Shown: positions 26,285 to 39,529, numbered from the stretch's first letter. The stretch: DNA of 64,000 nt from Sanderia malayensis (GCA_013076295.1 RQOL01000466.1:2356001-2420000); one strand, 5' to 3'. The notes: a model not told the origin generated them from the letters alone. Made by a program: numbers and translations.

Positions 26285-26788
26285 ATGAAAGGATTTGAAT
26301 ACCTTCGCAATACATTGGGTGCAAAGTTGTCTGATGAAGACATGCAAACCATCCGACATTCGCACATGGAGATGTACTACCACGTGATGCTCAAGGATGT
26401 TCAAGCATTTGCTTTGCTGGGCATGGTTGTCATTGCACCCGCTGTGCAGATGATTCGTGGTCCCAGAACATGGTCCGCCGTGCAGAGTACCGCACTGAAA
26501 TATGGCAAAGTTGGTGCGGTGTTGGGCGTACCCGCTGGTTTCCTGATGATGTATCAGCGTGCGAAGGGGGTCAAAATGGATGAAGACGGTTATCTGGATC
26601 GGTGTTATCGCCTGAGAAAGAATCGTAACCAGGTTCGCGTTGACAGAGGTTCTTACCTGGGTGCTGTGGCTGGCGTTGGTGCGGCTGTTGGAATGGGTGC
26701 CTCGTTGTCATCTGGGGCAGTTGCTGGACTAGTTGGAGGAACGATTTTAGCATCAATTTACAACACAACACAAGAAAAGCATATTTAG
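26285..26788 (+). CDS. Small glycine-rich membrane protein of unknown function
   Basis: 167-aa protein in one coding exon. A 3' splice-like TTCTTATAG just before GACTTTAACACG suggests the 5' UTR is spliced. Hydrophobic stretches lie at about residues 39-56 (VQAFALLGMVVIAPAVQM), 77-91 (GKVGAVLGVPAGFLM) and 123-157, the last with Gly/Ala-rich small-residue packing (GAVAGVGAAVGMGASL). A conserved-looking polar segment is DEDGYLDRCYRLRKNRNQVR. The pattern recalls Tim17-like or DUF1757-type small membrane proteins of invertebrates, but I cannot confirm this. Base composition is less AT-rich than the surroundings, as expected for a constrained coding exon. Confidence 0.72.
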   Translation: MKGFEYLRNTLGAKLSDEDMQTIRHSHMEMYYHVMLKDVQAFALLGMVVIAPAVQMIRGPRTWSAVQSTALKYGKVGAVLGVPAGFLMMYQRAKGVKMDEDGYLDRCYRLRKNRNQVRVDRGSYLGAVAGVGAAVGMGASLSSGAVAGLVGGTILASIYNTTQEKHI

Positions 26789-26829
26789 AAAAGATAATGA
26801 ACGCATAATTTTCCATAATACTTTGGCTT

Positions 26830-28120
26830 GTGTCTTAGGCTGGAAAATGTTTTTATTTTTATATAAATCATATGGCATCTAATCTGAAGCTCGTCAAATG
26901 CGTTTAAATGTAACACTTTTGGTTTTTATTCGTTAAATATCATGTTAAAAAGAAACGAATCACTTGTTTGCTTTTCTGTTTGTTACTCATTGTCTTTGAG
27001 CTACAATTTTTTATGAAATACATAAGCTCATTCTTGTCCAAAAGTCGAGTATAAACAAAGGAAAACGTTCCTTTGTTTTCAAAGTTTCGTAAAAACATCA
27101 AATTAATAAACTAAAACAGTCTATTATTGAACTTGCACTGTACTTTGCAACATAATTGTTGCACTATGTACTTAAATTTCATCGGGCATGTAGGCTACTG
27201 GTAACTTAGCCGCGGACTGTGGTGCAGACCACTGGTTCGAAACTTAATTAGAGCATTTACTTTATGTTTTGATAAATCGATAGTTTAAATGTTAGATGGT
27301 GAGTAGCAGATTCAGGCTAATGCAAAAAAAGGATTCAGGACGTGATGATATTTAGAGCGTTTAATGTGAGGGCCAGGGTTAGGATTGCCAAAAAGGTGGG
27401 CGTGTGTGCGCAGTTCCACAAATAGGCTACGGCGCAGATGGTCCATGATTTTGTTTTTGGTTGGAAAATAGTACTGGTGGTCAAAAGGACCTATCCGAAT
27501 TTACTTCAGGTGTGCAACAGTCTCTGTCTTTTCAGGCAGAGCACATCCCAAACCAAAGTCAAGTCAGAAAGAGTTTTTCTACTTATGGCTACTGACAACG
27601 AGCTCTATGCAATGGATCTGTCGTCTTAACAGTATTCTTTAGTCTTTTAAAAAATTTTCTTGTTAAGCTGCGACTAAACTTTCACCGAAGTAGTTCAAGG
27701 GGTTAGATGTTAGCTTGCTTCTGTCGTATGCCAAGCCCGCATTTTAGTTCGATAGCCGAATGACTTGCTGTGCGGGCTTGTGCAGGCCAACTTCAAAGGT
27801 GGCTTGACGCATGTGTGTAGAGGCGTAACGGTAGATGACTAATATCAATGGGTAAAGGATGACTATGTATCTGATGCGTTGATTTCTTTAACCTTCTGCT
27901 ATTCTCCACTGCTTGCAAGCGCTACTGTAGACTAGCGGTAACTTACCTGCACACTAAGCTCGAGACCACTGGTTCGAAACCTGACGAGAGCATCTACGTT
28001 GTGTTTTAATTAATTTGGTAATTTGAATGTTCTATTGTGGGCGTGTATGCGTATGCGCAGTCCCATACATAGGCTACTGGGCAGGAGTATGCATGACGTA
28101 ATGCTACTGACACTGTCTGA
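26830..28120. repeat. Non-coding stretch with two diverged tRNA-like SINE copies
   Basis: Two related copies at about 27195-27290 and 27925-28015 share ACCACTGGTTCGAAAC (a pol III B-box-like core) and, upstream, GGTAACTTA (A-box-like), followed by AGAGCAT and TGTTTT. Between them I see no supported gene. At about 27.37-27.43 kb the leading part of the telomere-like repeat family described at 28.1 kb is already visible. Confidence 0.5.
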
Positions 28121-28123
28121 TGT

Positions 28124-28545
28124 ATCAGTCAGGGTTAGGGTTAGGTTTAGGGTTAGGGCTAGAGTGCCCTAAAGGTGGGTGTGCATGCGCAGTCTCACAT
28201 ATATGTTACTGCGCAGGAGCATGCACTACGTAATACTACTGACAGTGTCTGGTGTATCGGTTAGGGTTAGGGTTAGGATTAGGGTTAGGGTTAGGGTTAG
28301 AGGCCGTAAAGGTGGGTGTTCATGCGCAGGGTCATATGTAGGTTACTGCGCAGGAGTATACATGACGTAATGCTACTGACAGTGCATGGTGTATCGGTTT
28401 ATCGGTTAGGGTTAGGGTTAGGATTAGGGTTAGGGTTAGGGTTAGAGGCCGTAAAGGTGGGTGTGTATGCGCAGTGTCATATTTAGGTTGCTGCGCAGGA
28501 GTGTTCATGACGTAATTCTACTGACAGTGCCTGGTGTATCGTATC
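28124..28545. repeat. Composite minisatellite with interstitial TTAGGG telomere-like tracts
   Basis: Three arrays of TTAGGG with GTTAGG variants (about 28133-28165, 28258-28305, 28400-28446). They alternate with a unit containing AAGGTGGGTGTG, CATGCGCAGT, TACTGCGCAGGAGCAT, ACGTAAT and CTACTGACAGTG. The overall period is about 135-145 bases with roughly three full copies, plus diverged half-copies upstream at 27.37 and 28.03 kb. Confidence 0.85.
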
Positions 28546-28635
28546 AGTGATTGACTATTTGCAACTATTTTTTCTTAGTTAAGATTGTAGCTGCTGCTTT
28601 CGCACTAAAAGGTTTACAGACACTGCGTTGCAGAA

Positions 28636-29444
28636 ATGCCACTTAGATACTTAGCAAAGTGAGTGACTACATGTATGCTTTATTTACAAATATTTCAAAG
28701 ATGTATGTTGGAGATTTTGGTGTTCACTAATATGTTAAACAAGTGAACATTATGCTCTTTGGCCTAAATAACATTAACAGCATAAAAATAGATTGAAGAG
28801 AATGGAATGGAACTCCGTGAAACTACGACTGGAAGGCCCTCTTTCTTCAACTAGGGGCATTTCATTCAGAACCCCGGCGTTATCATTCAGAACCCCGAGT
28901 ATATTTTCAACCCATTCATGTTGACGATTCAGCCAAATTAATATTTTATGTATATTTTTCCCAACAGAATGCTTGCAAATGATCAGCTGGTTAATCAGGT
29001 TAGCTTTTAATCTGTAAACTAGATATATTATCTAGTATTATATTTATTTTTCATATCTTACAACTGTGTTGTGTTTAAACACGATTTTTGATACTACAGA
29101 TTTCTTTTATTGCTAGCTTGCAAATTCTTCAATTATAAAACGGCTGGCGCAGCTTACTCACTATGCTTACCAAAGAGGCACATATATTGGTAGGGAAAGA
29201 GTTATATTCACTTTTTGTTTAGCTTCTGCCGGAAGTAATAAGAAGAAAATTTGTACTTTTTTCCTCAAACTCTTTCTGGATTCTAGGCCAAGAAAAACTT
29301 CAACAATATTTATCAGAAGAAGAAAAAAAAAGAACTATGTCACAGAAACAACCAGTCTCTGGTTCATTAAAAATATTCATGGGCCGATTTGTGCGAAATC
29401 TTCAAACAGAATTTGAAAAAGCAAATAAGCTAAAACCAAAGTGA
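28636..29444 (+). CDS. NCBP2AS2: NCBP2AS2-like small mitochondrial-type protein, four exons
   Basis: Exons 28636-28658, 28968-28998, 29117-29189 and 29287-29444 join in frame with GT-AG junctions to a 94-aa protein. It starts MPLRYLAKMLANDQLVNQL, continues SSIIKRLAQLTHYAYQRG and ends SGSLKIFMGRFVRNLQTEF plus a basic tail. This parallels the human NCBP2-AS2 micro-protein along its length (N-terminal V/PLRxLL, LVxxLxxSxxIxRxAQLTxxA, then GSLxxxxxRFxxxxxxEL). The human protein is small, vertebrate-described and poorly understood, reported near mitochondria; a function here is inference. The exons are too short to show as long open frames. Confidence 0.75.
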
Positions 29445-30997
29445 TTATTGAATGTTTTTATTTTTTTGCTTATTTGTAACTCAGATTTTCTCAATTCAAG
29501 ATAAAATTCATCTTTTTATAAACAACATTGAACAACGTATCAAAGGGAATGTGCGGTATGTACATTGTTTTAATAATATATTTGGCTAACATTATTTATT
29601 CCCTTGAGTATTGTATAGGTAATGAGGGTTTGTTAAGATAAGACTGTAATGTCTGACAACCACTTTTTTCAATCAAGATTAAAATCTACTGATTAAAAAA
29701 TCACACAAAATCTACCTACATTATAATTTCAAACTACATTATTGCCAGGTGTAATTCTGTGGGGGTGGGGCTTTTAAAATTGTTCCAGACTTTGGGGGGA
29801 GGAGGCTTATTTTCAGGACCTACACTAAGCCCCACCAAAAATTAAGATATGTTTTAGATGCAAAGATATTGACACATAGTGCACATTGTGTTGACCGTGA
29901 TAAGGAAACCATCATAAAAGAGCCACAAATTCATGTTGCAAGTTAACTGGCAAGTTATCTTAGCTATGGAGAATTTTCTGATGGCTGTCTATGCAGTTTT
30001 CCTTCCTTATGCATAGGTTATTATACTTGCATTTAATAAAAAATGGGCGTGGTCATGATATACTACACCCTTTTTAAAGAATTTGTTTAATTACCATAAA
30101 TTCCTGCTCCAATAGACTCCAGGTATCAAGACATTGAAGTGGGTAGTGAATAAATTACAAATAGCAGCAGGTTTAACAGAATAATTTGATTAATTAACTG
30201 CATGCTATAGTTTTAATAGTCTGAAGTCTGAAGTTTGCTATCAGCAAAAGTAAGTACACTTTGAATAGTTGTTAGAATATTTACTTCTAAAATGGTGTTT
30301 AATAATTTAAGCCCAATTATACCACACCATAATGCATCATGAATTTTGTAGACACTTTACAGGCTGCTTTTCCTATCCAACTTTTCATGCTCAGACATTT
30401 GTGATTAATGGTATTATTGCATTGGATAGCAAGAAATTGTTAATCAATTACAAATAGAAACAGAAGTCTCGTTGTGAGAAAGTACGTATTTCCGCTATAA
30501 TTATTTAAATGCGCATTCTATTGTGCCCTACTGTTATAAATTCTAGGTTGGGCATGCTAATGCGTTCATTATTGCAGGAACAGCTGTATGGAATTGCTGT
30601 ATAATATCGCGGTTAACCATTCCCGCTTTTGACCAGGGTAACATCGTTGCTTCTATTCAAAGGAGGTAACGATACTGATAATAAAGCTCTGCTTAATTAA
30701 TCCTGGCCTCGCTTTGAAATCCTGTTTACACACGAGTATGCGCAGTGCGGTCTTGCGCAACGTCGCATCTGCTTCGTTGTTTTTAATTGGCCAATGGGCG
30801 ACTTAGAACATCGTTCGTAGACTACAAGAATAACCGCATTGTTATGCCACTTGTCAAAGTAAAGCAAAGTCATGTGGAAGAGCTAATAATGTCAAACCAC
30901 TTGCTATTATTCTAACCATCGTTATAGATTTGAACTTAGTGTGCAATAAAGTTGGACACTGATAAACATCACTGTTTAAAAACAACACGAAAAAACA
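29445..30997. other. Intergenic, upstream of integrin gene
   Basis: AT-rich, no coding exon recognised. Contains an ancient-looking GC-rich interruption near 29.76-29.84 kb and likely the integrin promoter in the last few hundred bases. Confidence 0.4.
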
Positions 30998-33900
30998 ATG
31001 CAGAGTTATTCGCTAAAAATTTGCTGGATTCTTGTTTGGTTATACCTTGTATGTTCAGTGTGCAGTTTCAACTTAGACACCGAAAGACCAGTAATGTACC
31101 ATTCTGGGCGAACTGGCTATTATTTTGGCTACTCTGTTGCCTTGCACAAGAGCGAAAACAGACGATGGTATGTCACAGTTGCTTCTATACGTATAGTAAT
31201 TTTACAAATGTAATTGCCAGATACAGAAACCATTGATAGAAATGGATACCAAGGGGTTTTTATGTATCCCCTTTCATTGTTGATTGAAAGCTTACAAGCC
31301 CTGAAGCAATAAATACTAACATTTTACGCTGCTTTTTCTATTTATTTGATTCCTGTGGTCCGTGAGATATTTAGAGGTATTTCTTAGTTCCTGTGAAATG
31401 CTCTATTCTCTGCATTGCAGTAAGATAATTGCATTGCAGAGTAGGTGCAATGCAATAACTGCATTTCATTTTCTTTCATTTATCGTGTTGTTGCGAGCAT
31501 TGACTGGTCGCTCTTTTTTCTTGTCTTGTAGGTTGATAGTCGGTGCGCCTCTCAGTGACGCTAAAGCAACACGCCACGGAGCTGTTTACATGTGTGACCT
31601 CACTTTGAAAACGAGGAATTGCAAGATCCTACGAGAATTCGACAGCGACAGGTCATCGATTTGTAAGTAATGGCATATGGCATAATCTTAACCCCCTGGC
31701 TGGACATCTTCTTTGCGGTGCTTGTCAATAGGAAACGCAGTCTACCCGGGGGCGAAGCAAATCTGTTGTGGATGATAACGCAAATAAATGTTGTTCTGAT
31801 TCTTTATTTTATTTAGTGTCCCGTCTTCAACATTCACGACCTGGACTTAATTCTCAAAATTTCGATTATGCTGCTGGACAATGGCTGGGTGCTACTGTAA
31901 GAAGCTCAAGAAGCCACGTCATGGTAAATGTTATTTCTGTTTCAGTTTCACACGATCATCAGGTGTTCAGCTTTTGGGAAACCAAAGGTTGGGAGACCTG
32001 GCTTAAGTATAAATTTATTTTCTGATAAACCATGGTGTTAATATTTTTATATCAATACTCTCTATTTTCTAAATTTGTTCGTTTAATCCAATTTTGGGTT
32101 CGTTTTAGGCGTGTGCGCCGCGGTTTGCTTGGTCCGGTGAAAACGGGGACAAATCCAGGAGTAAGTGAAACTCCAAATCACACACTTTACTTCTAATCAC
32201 CTTGTCAGTATCTCGGGAAGTGATTCGTTGTATTTTAAATATGATGAACGAGATTGGTGAGCCTGAGGTGAATGGGAATTCATTATTCTGACTGACATAT
32301 AGAGAATTTTGCGTTGTCTGTTGTTTCCAGGGCTAAAAAGATACATACCAGCTGGGAAGTGCGAAGTCGTAGATTTTAGCAACGTCAGCAAACCATGGGT
32401 ATGGAAACCGTGTTCAAGTTACATTTTCCAGCAAAAAATTGCACAAACAAGTAAGCTGTTGTTTTTCTTTTTGTTTTGTGCAGTTTCATTACCATGGGGT
32501 TCATTGTTTAATATTTTTATCGATTTGTCAAGCACCCAAAGAATAGGAATTTTGTACGAGGAGGTACTGGCTTCAAAAGTTCTTGCTAACGTTTGAAGTT
32601 GTTAAAACTCCAATTAGTTGTTGAAACCTATGTAAGTGTAGCTTGAAATTTTTGGTAGGACTTTAAGACTAGACCGGTAAGACTTTAAGGCGAGTCCAAA
32701 CCATACACATTTAACAAGTCAAAATCTTTAGATACAGGAATACTTGATCTGTCCTGGAAGGAATTCGTGTTAAGCAGTTCTCAAATTGTCAAGGGCCAAT
32801 CATTGATTTAAACTTTTTTTTATCAAAATCTTTCTCTTTTTTCAGGGAATAATAATCGTTCAACGATTGGATTTTGTTCCCTCGGCTTTGATGCTAATTT
32901 TAATTCAGATGGAGATGGTGTTGTATCTGGAGCCCCGTCGTCCATGGATTTTAATGGTAGATTCATATGTAACAAATATTCTCACATCGGGAAAATAAAT
33001 CAATAACTTGTATATTAATCTAATCTTTTATTTTTGCAGGACGATTATTTGCTGCCAATTTGCATCGGAAAACATTTTTACTAACAAGGGTAACGAAAGA
33101 TATGAAGATTAATGCTAAAACATCTCCGAGTAAGCTAGGTATGTTCCACCTTTGTACCATAGCTGATTTGGAAAATGTCCCGCGTTTTTGATGCGGCCAC
33201 ATATTTCTCCGCGTTTTCACCGCGTTTTTCTAAGAAATGCGGGATATTTTCCAATTCAGCCATGGCACTTTTATGATAATCACACCTGTCTACAAATTAC
33301 GACCAATTATCCTGCTTCATCATTTTGCTGCTCTTGATCATCATAAGTCTTGTTATATTCATATTGCTCACAATTGTGTTTGTCATGTTGGTCATCATGA
33401 TCATTCAATGAAATGATCGTATACCTTTTTCAATTTTAGGCTATGCCTCTGTAACTCTAAAGCTTCCATCAGGATTTGATTGTGAGTATCGAGTCTTACA
33501 CTAAAACACTACACTTTGCTGTCCTGCCCTACTTTGAGCATAAACTCCTGTCCAACAAAAATACTATACATTGAATACGGTTACACGCCCTATTATACTA
33601 TGGTGTACTATCTTAGTCATGTTTTCCTTACAGTATTGGTTGGAGGAGCGCCTACAGGCAATGGCATGCTAGGTGAGGTATGCTGAGGTATCTTATTATA
33701 TCGTGTGTACTGTATAATGTTTATCATTCTTCGTGTATCTTTTGTGTTGGTTGGCTTCACACAAGAGTTAACATGACGTCGCTCACTAGGTCCTCATATT
33801 TCGATCAACTGACAGAACAAGACATCTGAAAACGATACCCAGTCCCACTACTCAGGTAATGCGTTATCTCCACTGGCCTAAATGGCCTCTCCTTCTTACC

Positions 33901-36900
33901 AAGTTTTCTTTTACTTCTTCCTCTCTTGTTTATTGATATTTTTACTTACTGAAGCTGGACTCATTCCTCTCCCTACAGATTGGCTCATACTTCGGGAGCT
34001 CTTTAGCCATAGCCGACGTCAATGGAGATGGGTAATCAGCAGCATAACAGCTCAAATATTTCCATCTGCTTCCTCGAGGTTGACTATTTATTTTAATCAT
34101 GTGTCAATTTGTTTTATTGCAGCCATGAAGATCTTCTTGTTGGAGCTCCGTTTTTCGCTGTTCATGCGAATGAAGGGGCTGTCTACTTGTACCTCAACAC
34201 TGGGAAGGTATGCACGTCCGAATCGATTACATTTATGACAAGATATCGTGAGTTCTTCATGTGACAAGCCTTGGTAATTGCTAAACGGTTTGCTTTATCA
34301 GCACATCCATAAATCAAGATTGATCTATGCAACATGGGTCTTATGTATACCATGGGATTATTTGTTTCTATACAATACAGCTGTGCTTATTCCACAATTG
34401 CTTTCAGGATAATATCGATTTATTCCGGCCTCCTGTGAGTGTTTACGGAGATTCAAAACGAGGCTCAAGGTTTGGCACAGCAATAGCCAATGCCGGCGAT
34501 CTTAATCTGGATGGATTTGAAGGTAGAATTTTGTGGCTAATATCTCATTACAGACTTTGTCCTCCCATTATCTTGCAACCGTTCGTTATCAGAATTTTAT
34601 TGTTTGATATTATGCTAGATGTTGCCATAGGGGCACCATATGAAGACAAGGGAGCTGTTTATATTTACAGTGGCGGAAGGCATGGTTTGCGCAAGCTATA
34701 CACACAGGTAGACAAGATGTTGAATTTCAGTTGCAAGTCTTAACGAATGCTTGATGTGTTGAATTACTTATTCTATTGTGGTTGCTTCTTTATTTCTTTC
34801 AGAAAATCTTGCCTTCGTCTTTCGGGTTTCTCGGTCTATCTTTGAAAACGTTTGGAGGCTCATTATCTGCTGGAGTTGACATGGATGATAATCAATATCC
34901 TGGTAATAAGAAAATTATTAATTGTATTAATGTTTTCTAAATTTTATTCATTGTTCGTTTATGTTATAGTAGCAACATTGCAATGATAGTTCGAGAAGAA
35001 TACCACGCAATGCATTATTCTTCCACCTACTAGCTAAATGTTGTTTATTGCTGGTGCATTTTTATTTGCTATAGATCTTGCCATAGGCAGTTTCATGTCA
35101 GATAAAGTCGTTTACCTTCGGTAAGGCTTACCAATAGTTTTATTTCATTTCCTTACATCTATGCAGTATTACATGATGGTGCTATAAAAGGTTCTGCGTA
35201 ATACTCAGTTGTTATTTGTCCTTCGCCCTTTCTCACTGGTTTACATGTTACCCTTAATGTTTCGTTGTTCTTTCTTTTTCTTGATATTTTTCTAAAAATG
35301 ATTTTAGATCAAAACCTGTCGCTTCTATCAAGTCGAGTATCATACTCGAATTCACACAAATTCGTCAAGAATCCCGGAATCAAACTTGCATTGGCCCAGA
35401 TGGCAAGAGACATATCTGGTAAGAGTTTCATATTAATACCTTGTACCTCTATTTAGATTTTCATTCATTTCTATCTATTATTATATTTATTTCTTCTTTC
35501 TATACCAAACCTTACAAGGATTTTTCTGCAATTTTTTAAATTAATTTTTAGTTTGACTGCAAGGATTTCGTTTCAAGTTGGAGGAAAGGGTGTTCCTCTT
35601 CCAGCAGGTAAGCTGTTTTTTTAAATTTTCAGTTCGATGATTTTTCCAAAACTGTCACCTTCTATACATCTTTGCCTTCATCTTCACATCTTTGCTTTCC
35701 ACGTAGGAATTTCGTACACATTTTTTGTCGACGAGCAACTCCCATTTGAGAAACGTGCCTTTTTTCTGAATGGAAGTGAAAGAACCTTCAGAACACACAT
35801 GAATATAAAGGTTATGAATCAAATAGTCATTCAACATAAAGTCTACCTTGTTGTAAGTAAAGTTCTCTCGTTGATCTGTTACCCATGTTTTCTCAGTTAT
35901 AATTGTTTCGATTGATAATTTTGCTTAATTTGATTCAAGTATATTTTCTACAGATGAAACCGAGAAATATATACTCTCCTTTGGTTTTCAAAGTCAATTT
36001 TAACTACCTCCCTGAACCGGATTGTCGCAAAACACAATCAATCTGCCCTATGATGAAACCAGGCTCCACCGAGGCAATGGTGAGAAAAGTGTGAACAAAA
36101 TTTACAAACCTATAACAGATTGAAGTTTTCAATAACCTAGTAACAGCATTGATTTTGTCCCTTTAAGTGAATCGATTTCTACACAGCTTGAAACTCAATT
36201 TTTTAAATGTATTATTTTTAAATAAGATTTGCTTTTACGTTGCAGGCTTCTTATACAAAAGGCTGTGGGTCCGACTTGATTTGCTGGGCTGATTTGAGTG
36301 TTACAGCGAACATTATAATTCCAAAGTAAGTTTATGAAATGTTTATGTTATTGTTGATGAAATTTATTTCCTTCAAAGCCTCTTTTCTATCTTTTAATAA
36401 CTTTCTTGTGCTCTGTCTTCTTTTATTCATTTCTTTTCCATTTTTGTTTTTCGTTTTCATTTCTTCATTCTCTACTTGATTTTCGTCTTTCATTTTCACA
36501 GTGACGAAAAAGAAGTTCTTGTCGGAGTAACGCAAACTTTATCTCTAGAACTGTCAATGAAAAACTCCGGAGAACATGCCTATTTGTCGAAGGCACTTGT
36601 ATTCTGCCCTTCGCAATTATCCGTCATTGGAGTTCATTCAGACACGGTAAAAATTTACAATTGAGAGGCGAACAACTCCACTCTAAGCTCATTTTGAAGT
36701 ATAGATTGTTGGTCTTATTTTGACACATTTCTTGTATACTCTGAACTCAGGATGGCAATCTAAAGTGGTCATTGACTTACAAGAACAGCACACACAACAT
36801 GCTAGAGTTTAACACTGGTAATCCAATTGGACATAACGAAGTTGTAAGTATATTCATAATATACTTACAACTAAAATAAAAAGATATAGGCAAGGAAGAA

Positions 36901-39159
36901 CTATATACATAACCATGTCTATATCTTTTTATTACTTTACACAATGTTTTTTTAAAATTTGTTTTTCTTGTTCTTTCAGGAAACATACGAAATAAGCTTT
37001 ACAGTTGAAACAATTGCTGCTTCTTTAAAAAGGCTCGTATTTGGAATAGAAGCTTTGACGTATGTTTCCATAAATGTTTGTTCTTCTACGTCGTATTCGA
37101 CGCTCTACCTGTAATTTTAAAATTATTGTAATTTTCCTTGGTTTTTGTTTTTCAGTGGTAGCAACGACGCTAACTCAACCAATGATAAAATGATCGTTTT
37201 TGTTAATGCTTCTGTGGTTGCAGATATGGCAATATCAGGGTAAGTGTAATAATCCTCAAGAAATCAGAACTATTTTATTATTTTTTCTTACGACTTAATT
37301 ACAAGTTTTTAATCCCCAATAGACTTCTTAATCAGTAAGACACTCAATCGACATACTAACTATTACTAGAGATTAATTTGGTATTAGTCAATAATTAATT
37401 CGATTGTGGCATAATATTATCTACAACTACTTATGTTTCATTGAAGTTACTTTTCTTTTTTTATTATCTAGCTATGTTGCTTTAAATTTCATTTCAGAGT
37501 CTCGGAACCAGAGTTTGTGACATACAACATGTCTAGGAAAGAAAAAGAAGTTGGTCCTTCCATAACTCATTCGTTTTTGGTAAGAACAAACTTAAGGTCC
37601 ATTTGCAGTGGCACATTTTCAAATACTGTCCCCTATTTACAACGTTATATCTGAAGTGTTTTGTTCGCTAATTACAAGCTCAATCGTATCAATCGTATTA
37701 ATCATAATCAGTTTAATGACTGACATTTTTTTTTATTTCAGATTCAAAATAAAGGGCCAAGTACTGTAGAGAGCTCGAAAGTAGTGATAAACTTTCCAGA
37801 GAAATATAAAAATCATTATCTCCTAAACATTATGTCAGCATCAGTAAGTTTCTTCATTTTTTTATTTTAAGGTAGTTAATTTGAGTGAGATGACACAATT
37901 ATTTGATGCCACGAAAAATGTTGTTTCTCATACATCGTTGAATATTCTATGTAGGTTGCTGGTCCAGTCAGTTGCCAAATAGATCCATTGGTCTTCAATT
38001 CCCTTGGCTTGAAAGTGAGTCTTTTCTCGTATTTGTCATCTTATTCAATTGAGCCCATTGTAGTTTCTCTGCATTTCAGTTCACTTACCATTCATGACTT
38101 GTTCTTGGCAGAGAGCACCCGCAAGTAGAAATCGGCAAAAGCGTGAAGCTGATCAAATGTTGGTAAGAAAGCTCGTAAGAAAGTTCTGCATGATTATATA
38201 ATCATGCAACGTCCTGCATGCATCCTGCAAAACTATATAACGGAATTAAGTGCCAAAATATGAATACCTGCCACACATATTGAATGCTGTCTTGATGTGT
38301 TCATTCAGATTTGTTTGAAACATTATACATTGAAGATGGTTACACGCCCTATTATAGTGTACTATTTAAGTCATGTTACCTATCTTTTTTGACAGGACTG
38401 TACAACAGGAGAGTGTCAGGTATTTCAATGCGAAATTGGTCGTCTTGAAAGAGGAGAAAGTGCTACGATTGTATTGGAGTCTACTTTGGTTGACTCGACG
38501 TTTGCAAAGGTAATAGCTATAGTAATTTTTTGGTTTGAGTATTTATGGAGAGGTTATATCAATTGCTAGAGCAAGCATGTTTATCATTTGCATGATAGTA
38601 ATGAGATTTTCCTTTTTTTAGAACGTCAAGAAGAGCTCTCTGATTGTTGTAACTGCTGAAATAAGACCACACTTAATCCTGCAACCTTCATTGCATTTTC
38701 CAGACAGGGTTGAGGTTTGTATACAACAATTATTTATTTACTATCAGATAAAGCATAGAATTAGGCGGAGGGTATGGATAGAGCTCGTATATCAGACCAG
38801 ATTGAGTAATGGTTCTAGCTTCATGGTTTAAAACTCTTATATCAACTTCCTTCAATATAGCTAAGAGTTCGAGTGCTATCTCCGAAAGATAATTTTGGTA
38901 ACACCAGACAGAAAACTGTGCCATGGTGGATTATCCTCGTTTCTGTGATCGCTGGTCTCGTTTTGGTTGCTGGTATTGTATTCGTTTTCTATAAGGTACG
39001 TTTTTATTATTATATATTGTCTTGTGTCTTCATGACTTGCAACAAATCTAGTTTTATACATTGCATTATGTAGCAACATTTTATTCAATGTTTTAGGGAG
39101 GGTTTTTCAATCGTAAGAAAAGGGATTACTCATTCGCGGCTGTCCCAACATCAACATGA
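30998..39159 (+). CDS. Integrin alpha subunit without I domain, furin-cleaved type
   Basis: Cell-surface adhesion receptor subunit that pairs with integrin beta. About 27 short exons. A signal peptide (ICWILVWLYLVCSVCS) is followed by FNLDTERPVMYHSGRTGYYF, the canonical mature start. FG-GAP propeller blades include LIVGAPLSDAKATRHGAVY (31.53 kb), DANFNSDGDGVVSGAP (32.9 kb), ADVNGDGHEDLLVGAP (34.0-34.2 kb), GDLNLDGFEDVAIGAP (34.4-34.65 kb) and DMDDNQYPDLAIGS (34.9-35.1 kb), several with Ca-binding DxNxDG loops. No I/A domain is inserted. Thigh and calf regions follow, with Cys pairs (GCGSDLICWADL). RNRQKREA (about 38.12-38.16 kb) is a furin-type site giving heavy and light chains. A transmembrane helix (WWIILVSVIAGLVLVAGIVF) and the membrane-proximal GFFNRKKRDY, a variant of GFFKR, end the protein. 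Ligand class cannot be told from sequence alone. Confidence 0.93.
33157..33265. mobile_element. 109-bp inverted-repeat MITE-like element in integrin intron
   Basis: Ends CCATAGCTGATTTGGAAAAT and the nearly complementary ATTTTCCAATTCAGCCATGG form imperfect terminal inverted repeats of about 27 bp, with CCGCG-rich centre. No clear target duplication was seen. Confidence 0.65.
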
Positions 39160-39529
39160 ACTACAAAACCGCATACAACGTAATAATTATTACGTTTTCA
39201 ACACCAAAAAGACATTTTTTAGTCCATTGTCCAGCCCAATCATACTTGTGCTTTGCCTAATTTTAGATACACCTTTTCTCTTATTAAAACGAAATATAAA
39301 ATATTGTTATATTGTTTAAAATAATATTTATTTTTTAGTATTGTTTATATTAATAATATTACTTAGTACAATTATACTCAGTATTTAAAAAAATTGAAAT
39401 GATTATAGACCCTTTTTGCAGGCGCTTAGTAAAATTATTGACGCTGCGCAGCTTCATAGTATTTGGCGGGAAAATCTTGCGTCATTTTCCTGCGAAGTTT
39501 AATTTGAAATTTTACGACGAGGGAACTTG

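Noticed and set aside
28179..28370. 63-codon frame with VRVRVRIRVRV
   Set aside because: Translation of TTAGGG-type repeats.
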